A DNA stretch of 64,000 nucleotides, taken from positions 1 to 64,000 of the forward strand of contig JAUXYA010000005.1 in assembly GCA_030684405.1 (NCBI GenBank), read 5' to 3'. The notes below the pieces were generated by a model. That model had not been told where the DNA came from and did not search any database. It saw nothing but the letters and a program-made list of their open reading frames with translations. Positions within the stretch are counted from its first letter, which is position 1. Each line of letters starts with the position of its first letter. Below, piece after piece: positions 29,779 to 37,041 of the stretch. The translations under genes and the position numbers were made by a program. The DNA comes from Burkholderiales bacterium. GTDB taxonomy: Bacteria > Pseudomonadota > Gammaproteobacteria > Burkholderiales > SG8-41.

Positions 29779-31144
29779 CGGTTATCCGGGTGCCGCGGCC
29801 GTCAGCGCCGGCATGGGCGGAAACCTGTGCGCCGTGTCCCTGTGCAATCTCGCGCACGATGGCCAGCCCGAGGCCGCAGCCTTCAGGCGATCCGCCGGGC
29901 AGCCGGTAAAACCGTTCGAACACCTTTTCGCGCTCCCCGGCGGGTATGCCTGAACCGTCATCCTCGACCTCCAGCACTATGTTGCCATTTTCGCTGCGCA
30001 CGCGCACCGTGATCCGCCCCCCGGGCGGGGTATGCTGGATCGCGTTGTCTACGATGTTCCCGAGCAGTTCGCGAATCAGGAAGGGATCGGCACTGATGGT
30101 TGATTCGGTTGAGCGGCCGTCGAAACCGAGGTCGATATTGCGGGTCAGTGCACGCGGTACCCATTCGCTGGTAGCCTCCCTGGCGAGCACCGATATGTCC
30201 ACCGGCTGGCGCATTACGCTGCGGTGCGAACCCGGTTCGGCACGGGCCATGCTCAGCAGTTGATTGACGAGGCGGGCGGCATGGTCGGCGGCTATTTGCA
30301 ACTGCTGCAGCGTGTCCGACAGTTCGCCGTCACGTGCCTGACGCGTGGCCAGTTCGGCCTGAGTCTTCAAAGCAGCGATCGGCGTGCGCAGTTGGTGTGC
30401 CGCGTCGGCGATGAAGCGCTGCTGCGCAGCCAAGGCTGCACTTTGTCGTTCAAGCAGCCCGTTCATCGCGCGCACCAGCGGCCGCACTTCGGCGGGTGCT
30501 GCGGCTTCGTCGATGGCGCTCAGGTCGACGTGAGAGCGGTTTTCGATTTCACGGCGCACCGAGGTCAGTGCGCGCAGGCCCAGGCCAATGCCGAACCAGA
30601 TGGTCAGCGTCGAGAGCAGCACAAGGATGCCCTGTGGAATCATCATCCGCACCATTATCTGCCGGGCGAACTCTTCGCGCAGTGTCGCTCTCTCTGCAAC
30701 CTGGATCAGAATTGCGCCCTTGCCCGAGCCCGGCCGCACCGGTACGCGCACTGCCACCGCCCGGATCAGTACTTTGCGGTAGACCGCATCGTAATAGGTT
30801 ACCCGGTCCTCCAAAGCCTCGGCGGGCGGGTCCGGCAGGTCCGGGTCGCCGGTGATGTATTCGCCATCGGGACCATTGGCACGGTAGTAGAAGCGGCCTT
30901 GTTCACCGGAGATCAGCATTTCGATCACCGGCTGCGGCAGGTCGAGGTAGAGCTGGTTGCCGGATTCGCGCACGTTGCGCCCGAGATTGATTGCGGTGTC
31001 GAGCAGTGCCCGGTCGAAGTTTAGGTTGACGAAACCCCTGGCGACGCTGTGATCCACCAGCGTGCTGATGATCCACAGCGCGATGAGTGGGATGCTGACC
31101 CATAGCAGCAGCCGCCGGCGCAACGTGCGCGGACTGGAATTCAT
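29756..31144 (-). CDS. Sensor histidine kinase, TctE-like
   Basis: The ATG at 31144 gives 462 residues; a GTG at 31192 would add 16. A transmembrane helix near residue 12, a 2CSK-type periplasmic domain (DHSVARGFVNLNFDRALLDTA in its opening) and a second helix near 165 are followed by the H-box DAAHQLRTPIAALKTQ, the N-box GNIVDNAIQHTP and the G-boxes VEDDGSGIPAGE and GLGLAIVREI. The sensor half matches TctE, which senses tricarboxylates. It is co-directional with a TctD-like regulator upstream. Confidence 0.92.
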   Translation of the reverse strand: MNSSPRTLRRRLLLWVSIPLIALWIISTLVDHSVARGFVNLNFDRALLDTAINLGRNVRESGNQLYLDLPQPVIEMLISGEQGRFYYRANGPDGEYITGDPDLPDPPAEALEDRVTYYDAVYRKVLIRAVAVRVPVRPGSGKGAILIQVAERATLREEFARQIMVRMMIPQGILVLLSTLTIWFGIGLGLRALTSVRREIENRSHVDLSAIDEAAAPAEVRPLVRAMNGLLERQSAALAAQQRFIADAAHQLRTPIAALKTQAELATRQARDGELSDTLQQLQIAADHAARLVNQLLSMARAEPGSHRSVMRQPVDISVLAREATSEWVPRALTRNIDLGFDGRSTESTISADPFLIRELLGNIVDNAIQHTPPGGRITVRVRSENGNIVLEVEDDGSGIPAGEREKVFERFYRLPGGSPEGCGLGLAIVREIAQGHGAQVSAHAGADGRGTRITVTFLQPG

Positions 31145-31278
31145 CTCATAAATCTGCCGGGTGAGGCCAGAGCGACGCGTCCGCAAGGCCACAGCAAGCT
31201 AATGCCGGGAGGATAGGATCGGGAGAAGCCCGGTGGGTAAGGCAGTTCGGACGAGCGCAGGCGTTTTTGCAGCGCGCT

Positions 31279-31953
31279 CTAGTCATGGGTGGCCTTGTCG
31301 AGCAGATAGCCCAGGCCGCGGATGGTCCGTACGTTGACTGCGGCAGGCTCCAGTTTCTTGCGCAGGCGGTGCACGCAAACCTCGATTGCATTGGCACCGA
31401 CTTCCTCGCCCCAGCCGTAAAGCCGCTCCGCGAGTTGCTCCTTGCTGACCACGCGGCCGGCGCGCAGCATCAGCACTTCCAGCACACCGAACTCGCGCGC
31501 TGACAGTTCAAGGGGATTACCCTTGATGGTGGCGCGCCGGCCTGCTGTGTCCAGCATCAGCGGGCCGTGGGCGAGTTCGGCGCCACCGCCTGACTGGCCT
31601 CGCCGGATCAGCGCTCGCACGCGTGCCTCAAGCTCCGGCAGATCGTAGGGTTTGGTCAGATAGTCGTCGGCACCGAGGTCGAGGCCCTTGACACGGTCCT
31701 CCAGCGCATCGCGCGCCGTCAACATCAGCACCGGCGTTTTGGAACCGCGGCGCCGCATCCGACGCAGTACTTCATAACCATCCAGTGCGGGCAGGCCGAT
31801 GTCGAGGATGACCGCATCATAGTGCTGTGCCGCCAGCATGTGATCGGCGCGCTCACCCGAGGCGGCGTGATCGACCGCATAGTCGGCGCTTTTCAGCGCG
31901 GTAATCAAGCCGTCAGCCAGTATCGGATGGTCTTCGACGATCAGCAGGCGCAT
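31279..31953 (-). CDS. DNA-binding response regulator, TctD/OmpR family
   Basis: The ATG at 31953 gives a 224-residue regulator starting MRLLIVEDHPILADGL; the longer frame upstream is not family-like. Asp51 (ILDIGLP) is the phosphoacceptor and Lys101 (YLTKPY) the conserved lysine. The C-terminal winged helix has LSAREFGVLEVLMLRAGRVV and VHRLRKKLEP. It pairs with the TctE-like kinase 134 bp downstream. The likely role is inducing a carboxylate uptake system, but the targets are not visible here. Confidence 0.94.
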   Translation of the reverse strand: MRLLIVEDHPILADGLITALKSADYAVDHAASGERADHMLAAQHYDAVILDIGLPALDGYEVLRRMRRRGSKTPVLMLTARDALEDRVKGLDLGADDYLTKPYDLPELEARVRALIRRGQSGGGAELAHGPLMLDTAGRRATIKGNPLELSAREFGVLEVLMLRAGRVVSKEQLAERLYGWGEEVGANAIEVCVHRLRKKLEPAAVNVRTIRGLGYLLDKATHD

Positions 31954-32008
31954 GGTTGAGCCATTTTGCAGCAAAGTGGGAACGGGCAAACATGATACTG
32001 GCTCCCGG

Positions 32009-32024
32009 CTCCGGGTACCCGGAG
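32009..32024. promoter_or_regulatory. 16-bp perfect palindrome upstream of the TctD-like regulator
   Basis: CTCCGGGTACCCGGAG is a perfect palindrome 56 bp upstream of the regulator start on the minus strand. A dyad here could be an autoregulatory operator. OmpR-family sites are usually direct repeats, so binding by this regulator is uncertain. Confidence 0.35.
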
Positions 32025-32063
32025 GAGTTCGTAAGTCTGCTGTAAGCGGAGGCGCATATTGTT

Positions 32064-32094
32064 CAAGGCAAGCCACTCGTTGCCTTGTTTTATT
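32064..32094 (+). terminator. Stem-loop with T-rich tail, possible terminator
   Basis: CAAGGCAA (32064-32071) pairs perfectly with TTGCCTTG (32080-32087) over an 8-nt loop and is followed by TTTTATT. It points along the plus strand, but no plus-strand gene lies immediately upstream. It could belong to an unannotated short transcript that begins in the regulator promoter region. Confidence 0.45.
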
Positions 32095-32218
32095 GTCTTG
32101 AGTGGTTCGCGAATGGGTTTGTTCGATGTTTGTGTTGTTGTTGCTGGTTTTTCCTCCTCGGAGGCCCGGTAACTGCAGTAACCTGTGCTGAGCGGGTGAT
32201 CTGTAGGGCCTCTTTAAG

Positions 32219-32261
32219 CTCCGCCGGGACTACCCACACCGTCCCGAGCGGAGTTTTTTTT
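32219..32261 (+). terminator. Strong intrinsic terminator without an obvious gene
   Basis: A 12-bp GC-rich stem (32219-32230 with 32241-32253, one bulged A) and eight T (32254-32261) form a strong terminator. The 442-bp stretch 31954-32395 has no convincing coding frame. It holds the palindrome, the weaker stem-loop and this terminator, followed by the pbpG leader. A small RNA ending here, or an attenuator upstream of the endopeptidase gene, would fit. Confidence 0.7.
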
Positions 32262-32395
32262 GCCCTATGCCTTCTATTTCCACTGACCCAAGTCCCGGTA
32301 AATTCCGCCAAACTTGTTGAAAAAGCGGGTGTAAAGCTGTATTTTCATAGGGAAATTGGCCCGGCAATACCGGGATCCATAGGAGGATGTCGCGG

Positions 32396-33268
32396 ATGCA
32401 ATGGCTGGCCACTATTCTGATTGCCGCGCTGACGGCGTCGCCCGCGGTCGCGGACAACCGTGACCGTACCCAGAACAAGGTCAAGGCAGCCGTTGCGGGT
32501 CGCGATGCCGCGCCGGAGCTGAAGTCTTCCGCAGCGCTGGTCATCGACCAGTCCGGGGGGCGGACGCTGTTTTCCAAGAACACCGACAACGTGGTGCCGA
32601 TCGCCTCGATTACCAAGTTGATGACCGCAATGGTGGTCCTCGATGCCGGCCTGCCGTTGAACGAAAAGATCGTCATTACCGAGGCGGACAAGGATCTGAT
32701 CAAGGGTACCCGTTCGCGGCTGCGCATCGGCACCGCTTTGACCCGCCGCGAACTGATGCAGATCGCCCTGATGGCCTCGGAAAACCGCGCAGCAGAGGCC
32801 TTGACCCGGGTGTTCCCGGGCGGTACCCCCGGCTTTGTCGCCGCAATGAACCAGAAGGCCATGGAACTCGGCATGTGGCGCACCCGCTTCGTCGACGGTA
32901 CCGGGCTGTCCAGCGACAATGTGTCGACCGCCCGGGATCTCACCAAACTGGTTGCCACGGCGCACGGCTATCCGCTGATCCGCGAATTTACAACCGATGC
33001 CGGCGCTTCGGTACGGGTCGCCAATGGCCAAGTCATGAACTATCGCAATTCCAACCGTCTGGTGAACAACGGGGATTGGCAGATCGGCCTCTCCAAGACC
33101 GGATACATCTCAGAAGCCGGTCGCTGCCTGGTGATGCAGGCGGAGATCGCCGGCAAGCCGGTGATCATCGTGTTGCTCGACTCCTGGGGCAAACTGACCC
33201 GCATCGGCGATGCCAACCGCATCAAGCGGTGGATGGAAACGCGCTACGCGTCGAATACCTCGGGCTGA
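32396..33268 (+). CDS. pbpG: D-alanyl-D-alanine endopeptidase (PBP7 family)
   Basis: PBP7-type enzymes cut peptidoglycan cross-links in the periplasm. AGGAGG at 32381-32386 abuts an ATG at 32387 but stands 9 bp before the ATG at 32396, which gives a clean signal peptide (MQWLATILIAALTASPAVA), so 32396 was chosen. The penicillin-binding motifs are Ser71-Ile-Thr-Lys74, Ser128-Glu-Asn130 and Lys234-Thr-Gly236. It has 290 residues. A terminator-like hairpin lies about 135 bp upstream. Confidence 0.92.
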   Translation: MQWLATILIAALTASPAVADNRDRTQNKVKAAVAGRDAAPELKSSAALVIDQSGGRTLFSKNTDNVVPIASITKLMTAMVVLDAGLPLNEKIVITEADKDLIKGTRSRLRIGTALTRRELMQIALMASENRAAEALTRVFPGGTPGFVAAMNQKAMELGMWRTRFVDGTGLSSDNVSTARDLTKLVATAHGYPLIREFTTDAGASVRVANGQVMNYRNSNRLVNNGDWQIGLSKTGYISEAGRCLVMQAEIAGKPVIIVLLDSWGKLTRIGDANRIKRWMETRYASNTSG

Positions 33269-33297
33269 ACCGGCTGTTCCCCGGCAGGCCCGCAGCC

Positions 33298-34251
33298 ATG
33301 CCCGCGCCGTCCTTTGTCGACCTGCAGTCACCTGCCGGTTCCTTTCTTGACGATGTGCTCCGCGGACTGGGCAGTTCGCCCAAGGCCATTTCGCCGAAAT
33401 ATTTCTATGATGCCCGCGGCAGCGAGCTGTTCGAAGCAATCTGCGAATTGCCCGAGTATTATCCGACCCGCACCGAGCTGGCGCTGACGCGCGATTGCGC
33501 GGCGGACATTGCTGCCGCCGTCGGCGCGGGTTGCCTGCTGATCGAGCTCGGCAGCGGTGCCAGCCTCAAGACGGGCCTGCTGCTGCAGGCCTTGCGTCCC
33601 GCGGCCTATGTGCCGGTGGACATTGCCGCCGATGCCCTGAAAACCGCCGCGACGCGGATTGTGGCGGATTACCCTGCCTTGCCGGTCATCGCGGTGTGCG
33701 GCGACTACATGCGCCCGCTGATGGTGCCCGCCCTCGACGGGATTGCGGCGCGTCGCCTGATCTATTTTCCGGGATCAACCATTGGCAACCTGACGCCGGC
33801 TGAAGCCCTCGAGTTTCTGCGGCGTGCGCGCGATCTTGCCGGTAGTGGCGGCGCAATGCTGGTCGGCGTGGATCTGAAAAAGGACCCGCGACAGCTGCAT
33901 GACGCGTACAACGACGCGCAGGGCATAACCGCGGAGTTCAACCTGAACCTGCTGCGGCGGATCAATCGCGAGCTTGGCGCGGATTTCGATCCCGGCCGCT
34001 TCAGGCATGTCGCGTTCTACGACGCCGATGCCGGGCGCATCGAGATGCACCTCGAGAGCCTGGTTGCGCAAACGGTCAGCGTCGGCGGACGCCGCTTCGG
34101 CTTTGCCGCCGGCGAGCGCCTGCATACCGAGAACTCCTGCAAATATTCGGTGGCCGAGTTCCAGCAGCTCGCGCAGTCCGCCGGCTTCGCCGCCGAAAAA
34201 GTGTGGGTGGATGCCGAGGCACTTTTTTCCCTGCACCTGCTGCGCAACTGA
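33298..34251 (+). CDS. egtD: EgtD-like histidine N-alpha-methyltransferase
   Basis: EgtD trimethylates histidine to hercynine with SAM, the first step of ergothioneine synthesis. The 317-residue protein has PKYFYDARGSELFEAICELP near the start, the SAM site LIELGSGASLKTGLLL, FPGSTIGNLTPAEAL, AYNDAQGITAEFNLNLLRRIN and the end NSCKYSVAEFQQLAQSAGF, a convincing EgtD set. A partner egtB sulfoxide synthase is not in the window, so its in vivo role is an inference. It starts 29 bp after pbpG. Confidence 0.9.
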   Translation: MPAPSFVDLQSPAGSFLDDVLRGLGSSPKAISPKYFYDARGSELFEAICELPEYYPTRTELALTRDCAADIAAAVGAGCLLIELGSGASLKTGLLLQALRPAAYVPVDIAADALKTAATRIVADYPALPVIAVCGDYMRPLMVPALDGIAARRLIYFPGSTIGNLTPAEALEFLRRARDLAGSGGAMLVGVDLKKDPRQLHDAYNDAQGITAEFNLNLLRRINRELGADFDPGRFRHVAFYDADAGRIEMHLESLVAQTVSVGGRRFGFAAGERLHTENSCKYSVAEFQQLAQSAGFAAEKVWVDAEALFSLHLLRN

Positions 34252-34387
34252 TAGTCATCATACGGACTGCATGAGTCGTGGATCGCGAAACGTTGCGGAT
34301 CCTATTCTCTGAAGTCCGGTTTCGCTGGCTATAGTATGGAATGCGCTGCGGTAAGCGCCTGACCCGGTGATACCATCCACGGCGCCG

Positions 34388-35521
34388 ATGGCCATCTATC
34401 TGACACTGATACTGATCGTTCTGAATCACGTCGCCTTCGGCGGCAGCCGGGTGGTGATATCGCTGTTTGCGCTGGAGTCCGGCGCCACCCAGATGCAGGT
34501 CGGCATTCTGATGGCTCTCTACGCGTTGTGCCCGATGCTTTTTGCGATCGCCATCGGGCGCCTGGCGGATCGTGTTGGCGCGCGTCTGCCAATGCTGCTG
34601 GGCAGCGCCGGCCTCGGAATTGGGCTGCTGCTGGCGGTGGCCTGGCCAACAATGGGCATGCTCTATGTGGTGGCGCTGCTGCTCGGCGCCTCCTTCCACT
34701 TCTTTTTCGTCACCGTGACCGGCGTCGCCGGCGGCATAGGCGGCACCCAGCACCGCTCGCGCAATTACGCACTGGTAAGCCTCGGCTTTTCCGGCGCCGG
34801 ATTCATCGGCCCCCTGGTCGCGGGTTTTTCCATCGATTACCTGGGGCATCTGCAGGCTTTCATGATCCTCGCGGCATGCACTGTCATTCCGATCCTGATG
34901 CTGTGGCTGAAGGCGGACTTCCTTCCGGGTTCGACGAAAACCGCTACCGATGCCCCGAGTGGCGGCGCACTGGAACTGTGGCGCGCGCCGCAGCTGCGCA
35001 ACACCTTCATCGCCAGCGGTTTTATCTCCGCGGGCTGGGATTTGTTCAACTTTTACCTGCCGGTGTACGGCCACGGCATCGGCCTTTCAGCCTCTGCGAT
35101 CGGCATCATCCTCGGCGCCTTTGCGCTGGCGACCTTTGTCATCCGCGCCGCATTGCCGCTGCTGCTGCGACAGATCAGCGAGGCGCAGATTCTGATCTAC
35201 GCGATTTTTGTTGCCGCCGGTGCATTCACGCTGTTTCCGCTGTTCGACAGCCCGGTGGCGCTGTGCATGGTGGCCTTCCTGCTCGGGCTTGGCGTCGGCT
35301 GCGGCCAGCCGATGTCGATGTCGCTGATCTACTCTCTCGCGCCGAAAGGCAGGGCATCCGAAGCTGCGGGCGTGCGTGTCACCGTCAACAACCTCACCCA
35401 CATGGTGATTCCGCTGGTCTTCGGCAGCATCGGCACCGCTTTCGGTTATGCGCCGGTGTGGCTGGCCAATTCGGTGCTGCTCAGTGCCGGCGGCTGGCTG
35501 GTACGCCGCGGCCGGAAATAA
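34388..35521 (+). CDS. MFS transporter of unknown substrate
   Basis: The 377-residue protein (ATG 34388; a GTG at 34367 is possible) shows about twelve hydrophobic helices, the loop 2-3 motif IGRLADRVGARLPML and a central break around residues 180-205. LYVVALLLGASFHFFF and GFSGAGFIGPLVAGF are the only other notable motifs. No substrate can be assigned. It lies alone between egtD and the convergent protease gene. Confidence 0.85.
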   Translation: MAIYLTLILIVLNHVAFGGSRVVISLFALESGATQMQVGILMALYALCPMLFAIAIGRLADRVGARLPMLLGSAGLGIGLLLAVAWPTMGMLYVVALLLGASFHFFFVTVTGVAGGIGGTQHRSRNYALVSLGFSGAGFIGPLVAGFSIDYLGHLQAFMILAACTVIPILMLWLKADFLPGSTKTATDAPSGGALELWRAPQLRNTFIASGFISAGWDLFNFYLPVYGHGIGLSASAIGIILGAFALATFVIRAALPLLLRQISEAQILIYAIFVAAGAFTLFPLFDSPVALCMVAFLLGLGVGCGQPMSMSLIYSLAPKGRASEAAGVRVTVNNLTHMVIPLVFGSIGTAFGYAPVWLANSVLLSAGGWLVRRGRK

Positions 35522-35552
35522 AATGAAATCTACTGAAGGGCGCAGCAGCTTT

Positions 35553-36941
35553 TCAGCGCAGGATGATGGTCAGGCTGAAATCGCCGCGAAGCAGACTGAC
35601 CGCATACCCGCGATCGGAGCCACGTAACAAGCCCTGGAATTCGGCGATGCTCTGCACGCGACGGCGGTTCACTGCGTAGATGATGTCGCCGGGACGGAAA
35701 CCGGCCTGCAGTGCGGGGCTGCCGGGCTCCACCGCGGCGACCACCAGTCCGCCGCCACGCAGGCGCTGGAACAGCGGGCTGCCGCGTTCGATCTCCACCA
35801 CCCGCAGCCCCGGCAACTGCGCCACGGGTTGCGGCTCCCCGTTGCTGGCAGTCTGCGGCGGCGCGATGCGGGTGCGGATGCGTTGCGGCGAGCCGTCGCG
35901 CAGGATGCCGAGTTCGACTTCCTCGCCGACCGGTGTCAGTCCCAGGCGCGCGCGCAGTTCGCCGGAAGTACGGATCGGACGGCCGTTGAGCAGGGTCACC
36001 ACATCGCCCTGGCGCAGTCCCGCGCGGTCTGCGGGCGAGCCGTCCTCGACCCTGGCGATCAGCGCGCCGTCCAGCGTCGGCAGCCGCAGCTTGCGCTGCA
36101 GCTCCGCCGGCACGTCAGCCATTTCGATGCCGAGCCGGCCGCGGCGCACCTCGCCGTGGCGCACGATCTGGTCCATCACTGCGCGCGCCATCGCAGCAGG
36201 CACCGCGAAGCCGATGCCGACATTGCCGCCGGCGGGGCCGATGATCGCGGTGTTGATGCCGATCAATTCGCCGCGCAGGTTGACCAGCGCGCCGCCGGAA
36301 TTGCCGGGATTGATCGAGGCATCGGTCTGGATGAAATCCTCGTAGCCCTCGACGGACAGGCCGCTGCGCCCCAGCGCGCTGACAATGCCCGAGGTCACGG
36401 TCTGGCCGATGCCGAAGGGGTTGCCGATGGCGAGCACGTAGTCGCCGACCTGCAGCGCATCGGAGTCGCCGATGCGAAGCGCCGACAGGTTCTGCGCCGG
36501 GATCTGCAGCACCGCGATGTCGGTGCCGGGGTCGGTGCCGACCAGTTTGGCCGGGAAGCTGCGACGGTCTTTCAGCGTGACGATGACCTGCTCGGCATCC
36601 TTGATCACATGATTGTTGGTCAGCACGTAACCGCGCGCGGCATCGACGATGACGCCGGAGCCGGCAGCCTGTTCCTTGCGCTGCGGGATGTCGGGCAGAT
36701 TGAAGAAGCGGCGGAAGAAGGGGTCGCGGAACAGCGGGTTGTCTTCCATCGGTGCGCGGGTGAGCACCGAGATGTTCACCACTGCCGGCGTGACCTGGTT
36801 GACCAGCGGCGCCATGGTCGGCAGGCCGCGCGGGTCCGTAGCCGGCTGTGCAGCGGCAGGCGCGGGCGCCAGGATGCCAAGCAGCAGTGCGGTGGCTGCC
36901 GAAAGGAAGTGTCCGAAAAACAACGGGATACGGTTATTCAT
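35553..36941 (-). CDS. degQ: Periplasmic serine protease, DegQ/HtrA family
   Basis: The 462-residue protein has a signal peptide ending at APAAAQ, a trypsin-like domain and two PDZ domains (about 245-340 and 370-460). The catalytic triad is His111 (TNNHVI), Asp141 (TDIAVL) and Ser215 (NPGNSGGAL). The LA loop (residues 65-90) is short, as in DegQ and DegS rather than DegP. Role: degradation and folding control of envelope proteins. It converges on the MFS gene and is not co-directional with a mucABCD-like set. Confidence 0.92.
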   Translation of the reverse strand: MNNRIPLFFGHFLSAATALLLGILAPAPAAAQPATDPRGLPTMAPLVNQVTPAVVNISVLTRAPMEDNPLFRDPFFRRFFNLPDIPQRKEQAAGSGVIVDAARGYVLTNNHVIKDAEQVIVTLKDRRSFPAKLVGTDPGTDIAVLQIPAQNLSALRIGDSDALQVGDYVLAIGNPFGIGQTVTSGIVSALGRSGLSVEGYEDFIQTDASINPGNSGGALVNLRGELIGINTAIIGPAGGNVGIGFAVPAAMARAVMDQIVRHGEVRRGRLGIEMADVPAELQRKLRLPTLDGALIARVEDGSPADRAGLRQGDVVTLLNGRPIRTSGELRARLGLTPVGEEVELGILRDGSPQRIRTRIAPPQTASNGEPQPVAQLPGLRVVEIERGSPLFQRLRGGGLVVAAVEPGSPALQAGFRPGDIIYAVNRRRVQSIAEFQGLLRGSDRGYAVSLLRGDFSLTIILR

Positions 36942-37041
36942 GCGTGGTTTTTCCGGGCTGTGTGCTTATCCAGATGGATGCCGCCACGGCGTTTTTCAAT
37001 CCGTGCATGATAATCCCGCCCCGCGCGTGGCGGCGCGGGAC

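Noticed and set aside
32085-32420. A 111-residue plus-strand frame before pbpG
   Set aside because: It contains a strong terminator, has a Cys/Leu-rich composition typical of a chance frame, and overlaps the pbpG start.
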